In this document: positions 7,436 to 13,875 of the stretch, piece after piece
Layout of the letters: every line of letters begins with the position of its first letter
Numbering within the stretch: the stretch's first letter is position 1
Source: CAYLGY01 sp964383325
Lineage (GTDB): Bacteria; Pseudomonadota; Alphaproteobacteria; Rhizobiales; Rhizobiaceae
Direction: 5' to 3'
Assembly: GCA_964383325.1 (NCBI GenBank)
Contig: CAYLGY010000068.1
Span: 1 to 14,426 of the forward strand
Length of the DNA: 14,426 bases
Position numbers and translations under genes: made by a program
The notes under the pieces: generated by a model
What the model was told of the DNA's origin: nothing
What the model saw: the letters and a program-made list of their open reading frames with translations, nothing else
Databases searched by the model: none

Positions 7436-8799
7436 CCCCGCAGGACCCGGTCACGTCCCATCAGCGGGAGAAGCGCGGCAAGTTCCGGGCCGCTTCTGCG
7501 CCCTGTCAGCGCCTTGCGCAGCGGCAGATAGAGCGCCTTGCCGCTGCGGCCGGTACGTTGTTTCACTGCATCTGTCCATTGCTTCCAGGTCGAGGCGCCC
7601 CACGGCTCGGGCGGCAGCAATTCCAGCGCGGCAGCAATGAACTCCCGGTCCTCGGGCAACGGGCAATCCTCCTCGGCCGGGGCCTCCGAGACGATCCGCC
7701 ACCAGAAGCCGGCCTGGTCCAGCCGGGCGATATTCTCACGCACCGCCAGCCAGAACGGCTCGGCTTTGTCCCCCGCAATGCCGATCCTTGCGAGACGATC
7801 GGCAACTGCCGCGAAAGGCAGGGTCTGGATCAGTTCGTGATTGAGGACGTCCAGCTCGGCCGGGTCGAACTTCGCCGCCGATCTGGATATCTTGGCCGGA
7901 TCGAACAATTCCTGCAGCGCCGCGAGGTGCGGTACTGCCCGCACGGCCTCCGCGGTCCCGATCAGCACGGCCAGCGACGCGACCGCCATGGGCTCATAGC
8001 CCGCCTCGCGCAGCCCGCGCAGGGAGAGCGCATTGCTGCGCTTCGACAAGCCCTCTCCGGAGGTCGCGGTCAGAAGATTATGATGACCGAAAACAGGCGC
8101 CGCTGCGCCCAGCGCCTCGAATATCGCGATCTGCACGCCGGTATTGGTGACATGATCGTCACCGCGGATGATGTGGGTGACGCCAAGGTCGATGTCATCG
8201 GCAACGGAGGGCAGCGTGTAGGGAAACGTCCCGTCGGCGCGGATCAGGACCGGGTCCGACATCGAGGCAAGGTCGACCGTCTGTCGGCCGCGCATGAGAT
8301 CCTCCCAGGTGATCTCGGTTCGCTCCGGCCGGAACGGATCGTCACGGAAATTCGGCAACAGGAACCGCCAGTGCGGCTTGCGGCCTTCCGCTTCGAGGGC
8401 TTGCCGTTCCAGCTCGCCAAGTTTCAGCGCCTCGCGCCCATAGACTGGCGGCAGCCGACGCGACAGGAGGATCCGGCGGCGGCGCTCCAGCTCTTCGCTG
8501 GTCTCGTAGCAGGGATAGAGCAGCCCCGCCTCCCGCAATTGCCGGGCCGCGCGGGCGTGGATCTCGGCGCGCTGCGACTGGTGCACGGTCAGATCCGGAT
8601 CGAGGCCGAGCCAGTGCAGGTCCTCCGCGATCGCTTCGGAATATTCGCTGCGCGACCGTTCGGCGTCGGTGTCGTCGAAGCGAAGGATGAACTGGCCATT
8701 CGCCTTGCTGGCAAACAGCCAGTTGTAGAGCGCCGTACGCGCATTACCGATATGGATGTAGCCTGTCGGGGACGGGGCGAAACGGACTGTGACGGTCAT
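7420..8799 (-). CDS. gltX: Glutamyl-tRNA synthetase, GltX2-type paralogue
   Basis: Class I synthetase of 459 residues that activates glutamate and charges tRNA. The N-terminal catalytic fold shows RFAPSPTGYIHIGN (6-19; HIGH motif as HIGN), ILRFDDTD (38-45) and a second signature read as GLSKR (250-254), where the first lysine of KMSKS is replaced. A Rossmann-type core and an alpha-helical anticodon-binding end follow. The zinc knuckle of E. coli GluRS is reduced to one cysteine, C97. Together these point to the second GluRS type that many alphaproteobacteria carry beside a canonical GltX1. Whether it prefers tRNA-Glu or tRNA-Gln cannot be seen. The start ATG has AGGGAG (plus 8805-8810) at 5 nt, overlapping the stop of the upstream methyltransferase, so the two genes are coupled. 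Confidence 0.95.
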   Translation of the reverse strand: MTVTVRFAPSPTGYIHIGNARTALYNWLFASKANGQFILRFDDTDAERSRSEYSEAIAEDLHWLGLDPDLTVHQSQRAEIHARAARQLREAGLLYPCYETSEELERRRRILLSRRLPPVYGREALKLGELERQALEAEGRKPHWRFLLPNFRDDPFRPERTEITWEDLMRGRQTVDLASMSDPVLIRADGTFPYTLPSVADDIDLGVTHIIRGDDHVTNTGVQIAIFEALGAAAPVFGHHNLLTATSGEGLSKRSNALSLRGLREAGYEPMAVASLAVLIGTAEAVRAVPHLAALQELFDPAKISRSAAKFDPAELDVLNHELIQTLPFAAVADRLARIGIAGDKAEPFWLAVRENIARLDQAGFWWRIVSEAPAEEDCPLPEDREFIAAALELLPPEPWGASTWKQWTDAVKQRTGRSGKALYLPLRKALTGRRSGPELAALLPLMGRDRVLRGYGKR

Positions 8800-8808
8800 G
8801 ACCGCTCC

Positions 8809-9645
8809 CTAGAGCCTTTCAGGGGGAAAGGGAAGCGCCTTGCGCGCCAGCACCAGATGGCCGGTGATCGGCTCACCCTCCTCATGGCGGATGACGATCT
8901 GCCGGGCTTCGACAGGCTCGAACCCGGCGCCGGTCAGTTCGCGTACCACATAATCCAGCCGATGCGCGAAGCGCTGATGCGGTCCCACGGTCCAGTCGCG
9001 GTCGCCGAACTGATGGTCGGCAAGTGTCTCGGTGGAAAATATCAGGAGCCCGCCCGCATGGAGAACCGGCGCGGCGGCGGCGAACAGCGGCGCAAGATCG
9101 CCGAGATAGGGCATCACATCAGCGGCGGTAATGAGGTCGAACGGTTCGCCGTCCTCCTCTTCGAGGAACTGGACCGCCTCCCCTACATAGAGATCGTCAT
9201 AGACCTCGCGCTCGAAGGCGTGGGCGAGCATGTTCTCCGACAGGTCCACCCCGATGATTTCCCGCGCCATTTCCCGAAGCGCCACGCCGACAAGACCGGT
9301 GCCGCAGCCAAGGTCGAGCATGCGCGCGAAGGCATGCGCCTCTCCTGCCTCGAGGCACTGGCGCATCTGCTCCGGAACCGAATAGCCAAGATGGTCGACC
9401 AGCACCTCGTCGAAAACCTCCGCGGTCTGGTCGAAAAGGGTCTCGACATAGGCGCGCGGCGCTCTTGGCGGCGGCCCGGCCATGCCGAGGCTGGCAAGGC
9501 GCACCGCCGCGCCGCCATGATCTTCCGGGTCGAGCGCGAGCACTTCGCGCCAGACCTCGGCGGAACGTTCGCGTTCCCCGGCCTTCTCCAGCGCCAGGGC
9601 GCGATTATAAGCTTCTTCCAGCTGCCTCAATTTCACCATGTCCAT
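8809..9645 (-). CDS. TPR-containing class I SAM-dependent methyltransferase
   Basis: A 278-residue cytosolic protein with a short TPR-like helical region at the start (about 5-50, containing ALALEKAGERERSAEVWREV and an LDPED turn), then a Rossmann methyltransferase domain. Motif I is LDLGCGTGLVG (110-120), the ribose-binding acidic residue is in IGVDLSENML (D134), and the FDLITAADVMPYLGDL segment (169-184) matches motif post-II. This is the layout of the predicted TPR-methyltransferase group; the substrate is unknown. ATG 9645 has AGGAG (plus 9656-9660) at 10 nt. An out-of-frame ATG lies 4 nt upstream. It is first in the unit with gltX, whose ribosome site overlaps this gene's TAG, which suggests a function tied to translation or tRNA. 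That link is only from context. Confidence 0.85.
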   Translation of the reverse strand: MDMVKLRQLEEAYNRALALEKAGERERSAEVWREVLALDPEDHGGAAVRLASLGMAGPPPRAPRAYVETLFDQTAEVFDEVLVDHLGYSVPEQMRQCLEAGEAHAFARMLDLGCGTGLVGVALREMAREIIGVDLSENMLAHAFEREVYDDLYVGEAVQFLEEEDGEPFDLITAADVMPYLGDLAPLFAAAAPVLHAGGLLIFSTETLADHQFGDRDWTVGPHQRFAHRLDYVVRELTGAGFEPVEARQIVIRHEEGEPITGHLVLARKALPFPPERL

Positions 9646-9759
9646 CCATTAACGTCTCCTCGGGATTCTCGCCAGTTGAAATTCAGGCGAAGCGGAGACA
9701 GCATGCGACACGGCCTGGGCGATCATCGGCTTCTGAGCGAGGGAGAGAAACCGCTGCGG

Positions 9760-9799
9760 CGGAACCGTTCCGGGAAATGGGGGGCTCGGAACAGTTCCG
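9760..9799. repeat. Tandem 13-bp palindromes, operator-like, inside a long hairpin
   Basis: CGGAACCGTTCCG (9760-9772) and CGGAACAGTTCCG (9787-9799) are palindromic copies that differ only at the central base. Their centres are 27 bp apart. Together they also form a long imperfect hairpin from 9758 to 9801: 8 pairs, one C-A mismatch, 6 more pairs, a G-T and a G-C pair, with a 10-nt loop. They lie about 115-155 bp upstream of the methyltransferase start and 400 bp upstream of the bmt-like gene. A dimeric regulator binding both sites is the simplest reading; a structured RNA is the alternative. There is no T-tract directly after the stem, so it is not a standard terminator. Confidence 0.55.
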
Positions 9800-10026
9800 C
9801 CTATGATGGCACATTTTTTGCACGAAGGCGCCATCAATTTCGCTGCGGCTCGTCCGACCTGTCCGATCCGCTCCTTGTCTCGGCAGTCTCTTCGGAAAAA
9901 GCTTCCGAGCAACTGACGGAACTTCTGCGCGGACCGGCATCCGGTCGTTCATGTCTTTTTTAGCGCAATTCGAAGAAAGATCAACAGGCAGTTTCGGATT
10001 TCAACGAATAAACATACCCTGCAAGG

Positions 10027-10073
10027 GGCCGAATTGCGGTTCGGCCTCCCCGGATTTCAAAAGAAAATTCGGG
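10027..10073 (+). other. Two adjacent hairpins upstream of the homocysteine methyltransferase gene
   Basis: GGCCGAA-N6-TTCGGCC (10027-10033 with 10040-10046, 7 pairs) is followed at once by CCCGGAT-N11-ATTCGGG (10049-10055 with 10067-10073, 7 pairs including one G-T). Both lie upstream of the predicted promoter at 10156, so they would not be in the main mRNA. They may be part of a small RNA or a DNA-binding region. They match no riboswitch consensus I know. Confidence 0.3.
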
Positions 10074-10155
10074 AATTTGGCGGCACCTTGCCTCCGGCGC
10101 TTCGCCGACCCTGAAAACCCGTGGCAGAGAGTCGCAGCCCGCGCCGCCATGTCGA

Positions 10156-10184
10156 TTGACGTGACATAATGGTTTCTTTATATC
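10156..10184 (+). promoter_or_regulatory. Sigma70-type promoter for the homocysteine methyltransferase gene
   Basis: TTGACG (10156-10161) and TATATC (10179-10184) are separated by 17 bp. The -35 matches consensus at 5 of 6 positions and the -10 at 4 of 6, the best promoter match in the window. Transcription would begin near 10191, leaving about 26 nt before ATG 10217. The in-frame ATG 10169 lies inside this promoter, between -35 and -10, and is therefore rejected as a start. Confidence 0.6.
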
Positions 10185-10216
10185 CTTATCTCCACCCAGT
10201 TCAGCCGGACGCACGC

Positions 10217-11227
10217 ATGACCGACCCCCTTCAGCAGCTTCTTGCCGAGAAAGGCATCCTCCTCGCCGATGGCGCGACAGGCACCAATCTGTTCGCCATG
10301 GGGCTGACCGCCGGCGAGGCGCCGGAAATCTGGAACGAGACCGCGCCGGAGAGGATCGCCGCCCTGCACCAGGGCTTCATCGATGCGGGCGCGGACATCA
10401 TTCTCACCAATTCCTTCGGCGGCACGCGCCACCGCCTGAAGCTGCATGGTGCGGAAGATCGCGTGCACGAGATCAACCGCCGGGCGGCCGGGATTGCCCG
10501 CAAGGTGGCCGACGCAGCCGGCAGGAAGGTCATCGTTGCCGGATCGGTCGGACCGACGGGAGAATTGCTGGAGCCCCTCGGACGGCTGACGCCGGAGGCT
10601 GCCGTCGAGGCCTTTCTGGAGCAGATCGAGGGTCTGAAGGCCGGCGGAGCGGAAGTGATCTGGATCGAGACCATGTCGGCGCCTGGCGAGATCCGGGCTG
10701 CCGCGGAAGCCTCGATCCGCGCCGGGATGCCTTACACCTATACGGCTTCGTTCGATACTGCCGGCCGCACGATGATGGGGTTGCTTCCGGCCGATATTCA
10801 CCAGGTTGGCCGCGAGCTTTCGCAGCCCCCCTCGGCTGTCGGCGCCAATTGCGGTGTCGGTGCCCCCGATATTCTGGCCGCGCTGCTCGACATGGCGCGC
10901 ACCGCCGATGGCACCCCGGTAATCGTCAAGGGCAATTGCGGAATTCCGGAATTCCGGGGCTCGGAAATTCACTATTCAGGCACGCCCGAATTGATGAGCG
11001 ATTATGTGAGGCTGGCGGTCGATGCGGGCGCCTCGATCATCGGCGGGTGCTGCGGTACTTCCTTCGAGCATCTGAAGGCCATGCGGCAGGCGCTCGATTC
11101 CCACCATCGAGGTGATCCGCCGGACCTTGAGGAAATCACTGCCCGACTCGGTCCCCTGCGCAACCGGACCGCGGCGGCGCCAGCACCGGGAACGGGCCGG
11201 CGCGAGCGGCGGCGGGGCCGTCACTAG
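10217..11227 (+). CDS. Zinc homocysteine S-methyltransferase (BHMT/BmtB or MetH N-terminal type)
   Basis: A 336-residue TIM-barrel enzyme that moves a methyl group onto homocysteine to give methionine. It opens with LADGATGTNLF (16-26), the typical homocysteine methyltransferase start, and has TNSFGGTRHRL (64-74). The zinc ligands are C212 (GANCG) and C278-C279 (GGCCGT), matching BHMT and MetH. The protein ends in an Arg/Gly-rich tail and has no pterin-, B12- or activation domain, so a methyl donor must come from a partner or directly from betaine. Which donor is used cannot be read from the sequence. The corrinoid protein and MttB genes downstream make a corrinoid donor possible, as in the split methionine synthases known from Rhodobacterales. 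It ends 6 bp from the convergent 4Fe-4S gene. Confidence 0.88.
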   Translation: MTDPLQQLLAEKGILLADGATGTNLFAMGLTAGEAPEIWNETAPERIAALHQGFIDAGADIILTNSFGGTRHRLKLHGAEDRVHEINRRAAGIARKVADAAGRKVIVAGSVGPTGELLEPLGRLTPEAAVEAFLEQIEGLKAGGAEVIWIETMSAPGEIRAAAEASIRAGMPYTYTASFDTAGRTMMGLLPADIHQVGRELSQPPSAVGANCGVGAPDILAALLDMARTADGTPVIVKGNCGIPEFRGSEIHYSGTPELMSDYVRLAVDAGASIIGGCCGTSFEHLKAMRQALDSHHRGDPPDLEEITARLGPLRNRTAAAPAPGTGRRERRRGRH

Positions 11228-11233
11228 AAGGTT

Positions 11234-11911
11234 TCAGCTCACGGCGAACGCCGCGAGATGAAAGGCCTGGACGGCCGCAGGCAGTCGCCATTGCGCGCCT
11301 ACCGGGCAGGCATTGCGCGAAAGGCAGCCCTTCTGGCGGCAGGCTATGCCGGCGGGTGCGGCAAGATGGGCCCGGCAGGTTTCGACTGAAAGGCCTTCCA
11401 GCCTGTGGGCCTCCACCGGACAGGCTGTCAGACAGGGCCTTTCCGCGCAATTGTTGCACGGATGCCGGACCGGTGGCGCTGGCGGCAGATTCAACTTGCG
11501 GGAAAACAGCAGGGCCGCGCGATAGGCGTGCCACAGCCCATATTCGGGGTGGATCAGCATCCCAAGGGGCGAAGGCCGCAGCCCTTCGCTGCGCATTGCC
11601 CATTGCTGGAACGGCAGATAGGGCCGGTCGGACGGATAGACGGCGCGGGCACCGGAGACCTCTGCCACAGGACTGATTCGACTTGCTGCCCACTGGTCGA
11701 GCGGATCGGCGCATGGAGACTGCTGCCGTTCCATCCACGCCTGAAAATGCCTCCAGTATTCGGGGCCGCCATGGCCGACCAGCAGCACCGACCGGGCTGG
11801 TGCCCCGTCAGGTCCAGGAGGCGGCGCATCTTCCGCCGTGAAATCGAAACCGCCGCGCAGGATCAGCCCATGGCCGCCAAGCCTGCCGGCAATCTGCCGG
11901 ATCAGGCTCAT
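11234..11911 (-). CDS. Two-cluster 4Fe-4S ferredoxin-like protein
   Basis: A 225-residue cytosolic electron-carrier-like protein. The cysteines cluster in the last third: CNNCAERPCLTACP (C152, C155, C160, C164) and then C179 and CRQKGCLSRNACP (C191, C196, C202). This can ligate two cubane clusters, with spacings wider than the classic CxxCxxCxxxCP. The N-terminal 140 residues carry conserved-looking GHGGPEYW (47-54) and HPEYGLWHAYRAALLF (121-136), a layout that recalls epoxyqueuosine-reductase-like proteins, but without that family's corrinoid signature that I can recognise. ATG 11911 has AGGTGG (plus 11918-11923) at 6 nt. It follows mttB on the same strand by 74 bp and probably shares its mRNA. 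Supplying electrons to reactivate the neighbouring corrinoid protein is an inference from position only. Confidence 0.8.
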   Translation of the reverse strand: MSLIRQIAGRLGGHGLILRGGFDFTAEDAPPPGPDGAPARSVLLVGHGGPEYWRHFQAWMERQQSPCADPLDQWAASRISPVAEVSGARAVYPSDRPYLPFQQWAMRSEGLRPSPLGMLIHPEYGLWHAYRAALLFSRKLNLPPAPPVRHPCNNCAERPCLTACPVEAHRLEGLSVETCRAHLAAPAGIACRQKGCLSRNACPVGAQWRLPAAVQAFHLAAFAVS

Positions 11912-11985
11912 TCGCCGCCACCTATGCGCCAGACTTCACGCTGGATGATTTCGGCCACTTTAGCCCGGCCGTCCTCGGGCTTCTT
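11908..11985 (-). other. In-frame 25-codon extension beyond the mttB UGA stop
   Basis: Directly after the UGA of mttB the same frame stays open for 25 sense codons, ending at a TGA that forms a 4-nt ATGA overlap with the start of the 4Fe-4S gene. The peptide contains KVAEIIQREVWRIGGGE, which looks like a short amphipathic helix. A GTG inside it could also start a 16-residue peptide. It may be a readthrough tail, a small coupled ORF, or the remnant of a longer mttB. Coding is not established. Confidence 0.3.
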
Positions 11986-13575
11986 TCACGTGAAGGCGTC
12001 CGGCATCGATTCCTTGCGCATCCGGATGAAATCGTTCAGCCCTTCCCGGATCCCCGGATCGAGATAGGGCTGCTCGTAGGATTCGAGCCATCGACGCGCG
12101 GCTTCATTGGCCCTCTGGCGCGCATCCTTCTGCCCTTCGGCCAGCCATTGTTCGTAGGAATTGTTGTCTGCAATGAAGGACCGGTAGAAGGCGCTCTGGA
12201 AATTGGCCTGGGTATGGCTGCAGCCCAGATAATGGCTGCCCGGCCCGACCTCGCGGATCGCATCCATCGCCTGTCCGTTCTCCGACAGGTCGACGCCTTC
12301 ACTGAAGCGCTGCTGCATGCCGAGCTGGTCGGCGTCCATCATGAATTTCTCGTAGGAGCTGACGAGCCCGCCTTCCAGCCAGCCTGCCGCGTGCAGCACG
12401 AAATTCGTGCCGGCCAGCATGGTTGAATTGAGCGTATTGGCGCTCTCATAGGCGGCCTGCGCATCCGGCACCTTGGCCGCACACAGCGAACCACCGGTAC
12501 GGAACGGCAGGTTGAGCCGGCGTGCAAGTTGCGCCGCCCCGTAGGAAACCAGCGACGGTTCCGGCGTGCCGAAAGTCGGTGCGCCCGACTGCATCGAGAT
12601 GGAGGAGGCAAAGGTGCCGAACAGTACCGGTGCGCCCGGCCGGATCAGCTGGGTGAAGGCGGCGCCGGCCAGCACTTCGGCCAGGATCTGCGTAAGCGTA
12701 CCGGCAACCGTCACCGGACTCATCGCGCCGGCCAGGATGAACGGCGTGACGATGCAGGCCTGGTTGGCGCGCGCATAGACCTTGGCCGCGCCGAGCATGG
12801 TCTCGTCGAACACCATGGGCGAATTGGCGTTGATCAGGTTGATCAGCACGGTGTTCTGGTCGACGAACTCCTCGCCGAACAGGATCCGGCACATCGCCAC
12901 GGAATCCTCGGCGCGCTCGGGCGCTGTCACCGATCCCATGAACGGCTTGTCGGAATACACGATATGCGCATGGATCATGTCGAGGTGCCGTTTGTTGACG
13001 GCAATGTCCACCGGCTCGCAGACCGTTCCACCGGAATGGTGCATGGAGGGCGCCAGATAGGACAGCTTCACGAAATTTCGGAAATCCTCGATGGTCGCGT
13101 AGCGGCGATTGCCCTCCAGGTCGAGCACGAAGGGCGGACCATATACCGGCGCGAAGACCGTGGCATCGCCGCCGATCTGCACGGATCGCTGCGGATTGCG
13201 GGCATGCTGGGTGAAGGTCGCCGGCGCCGTCTTGAGAAGCTCGCGGCACAGCCCTTTCGGAAAATGCACCCGCTCGCCGCGTAGCTCCGCACCGGCTTCC
13301 TTCCACAGATGCAGCGCCTCAGCATCGTCGCGGAATTCGATCCCGACTTCCTCGAGCACGATGTCGGCATTGCGCTCGATCAGGGCAAGGCCTTCCTCAT
13401 CGAGGACTTCCCAGGCCTTCAGCTTGCGCTGGATATAGGGCTGCGCGACCCCAGGCCCGCCGCCGCTGCGTGCTGCACGGCGCGCTGCAGCTCCCCCCGC
13501 GGCCCGCGCACTGCGTCGGCCGGTTGCCGCGCCAGCTCCGATTTTTGTTTCCGGTTCCTCGTTGCGTATGGTCAT
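11986..13575 (-). CDS. MttB-family (trimethylamine/betaine) methyltransferase, non-pyrrolysine
   Basis: A 529-residue TIM-barrel protein of the MttB superfamily (COG5598 type). Family hallmarks include GGTVCEPVD (182-190), INLINANSPMVFD (245-257), LAGAMSPVTVAGTL (281-294) and the FGTFASSISMQSGAP strand (319-333). Archaeal MttB reads an in-frame UAG as pyrrolysine; here the frame has no internal amber codon, so the enzyme belongs to the non-Pyl group that includes the glycine-betaine, proline-betaine and carnitine corrinoid methyltransferases. Substrate is not determinable. Residues 11-45 are low-complexity Ala/Arg/Gly, a disordered lead-in. ATG 13575 has AGG repeats directly upstream (three copies of CAGG). 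The same frame is open for another 640 bp upstream, but that part runs against the corrinoid gene and is excluded. It is divergent from the corrinoid protein gene. Confidence 0.88.
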   Translation of the reverse strand: MTIRNEEPETKIGAGAATGRRSARAAGGAAARRAARSGGGPGVAQPYIQRKLKAWEVLDEEGLALIERNADIVLEEVGIEFRDDAEALHLWKEAGAELRGERVHFPKGLCRELLKTAPATFTQHARNPQRSVQIGGDATVFAPVYGPPFVLDLEGNRRYATIEDFRNFVKLSYLAPSMHHSGGTVCEPVDIAVNKRHLDMIHAHIVYSDKPFMGSVTAPERAEDSVAMCRILFGEEFVDQNTVLINLINANSPMVFDETMLGAAKVYARANQACIVTPFILAGAMSPVTVAGTLTQILAEVLAGAAFTQLIRPGAPVLFGTFASSISMQSGAPTFGTPEPSLVSYGAAQLARRLNLPFRTGGSLCAAKVPDAQAAYESANTLNSTMLAGTNFVLHAAGWLEGGLVSSYEKFMMDADQLGMQQRFSEGVDLSENGQAMDAIREVGPGSHYLGCSHTQANFQSAFYRSFIADNNSYEQWLAEGQKDARQRANEAARRWLESYEQPYLDPGIREGLNDFIRMRKESMPDAFT

Positions 13576-13875
13576 CCTGCCTGCCTGTGTGTATGTTGCA
13601 TCGCTCCTGCGATCCGGCCGCGATCCTAGCAGAGCCGACCCAGAAGACGTCTCCGCCAGCGCCGCGCCTTGTCGCAAAAGCGATATGACCCCATATTGCA
13701 GGCAAGGCGGCACCAGCGGAGCCAGCAGGGGTGGATAATCGCATTGTGACGGATTCGCACCTGCCGGCGTCGCATTCCGGAAATGGATGGACGCTACGCC
13801 AATATATGGATAGGCGAGATCGCGCGGGCGAAACCGCGGACAGCTATCCCGAAATTCCACGGAGAAACGCAGCCA
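13576..13875. promoter_or_regulatory. Divergent control region between mttB and the corrinoid gene
   Basis: A 300-bp gap without a gene. Next to the mttB start is a (CCTG)3 run at 13576-13587, read on the minus strand as CAGG repeats that double as its ribosome site. An inverted repeat ATATG-ACCC-CATAT lies at 13683-13696. TGTGA-N5-TCGCA (13745-13759) is a loose dyad and TATATG (13803-13808) a possible -10 toward the corrinoid gene, but no convincing -35 was found on either strand. For the corrinoid gene GGAG lies at 13861-13864. Confidence 0.35.

Larger units (their letters stand above)
9646..10155. other. Long intergenic region, palindrome-rich, no gene found
   Basis: About 510 bp between the divergent methyltransferase-gltX unit and the homocysteine methyltransferase gene. 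Short open frames exist on both strands, but none has a ribosome site, a domain or consistent codon use. It holds tandem 13-bp palindromes (9760-9799), an inverted repeat CGGAA-AAAGC-TTCCG flanked by T/A (9892-9908), GACCGG-CAT-CCGGTC (9932-9946) followed 9 nt later by six T, a direct repeat of GTCCGA with a 3-bp spacer (9852-9866), and two hairpins at 10027-10073. No tRNA-like structure was recognised. Confidence 0.6.

Noticed and set aside
9758..9801. Alphaproteobacterial LexA box
   Set aside because: The SOS box is a GTTC direct repeat with 7-bp spacing. Here the elements are inverted with a 1-bp centre.
9932..9961. Intrinsic terminator (GACCGG-CAT-CCGGTC then T6)
   Set aside because: The T-run begins 9 nt after the stem and no gene reads into it from the left on the plus strand.
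7231..9963. 910-codon plus-strand open frame
   Set aside because: It runs through hisI out of frame and antisense to gltX and the methyltransferase, both with clear motifs. No domain or ribosome site.
10169..10216. Earlier ATG for the homocysteine methyltransferase
   Set aside because: It falls between the -35 and -10 of the predicted promoter and would add residues before the family's normal start.
10021..10216. SAM-II, SAH or cobalamin riboswitch before the homocysteine methyltransferase
   Set aside because: The stems do not show the conserved core sequences of these riboswitches as I know them, and most of the structure lies upstream of the predicted transcription start.
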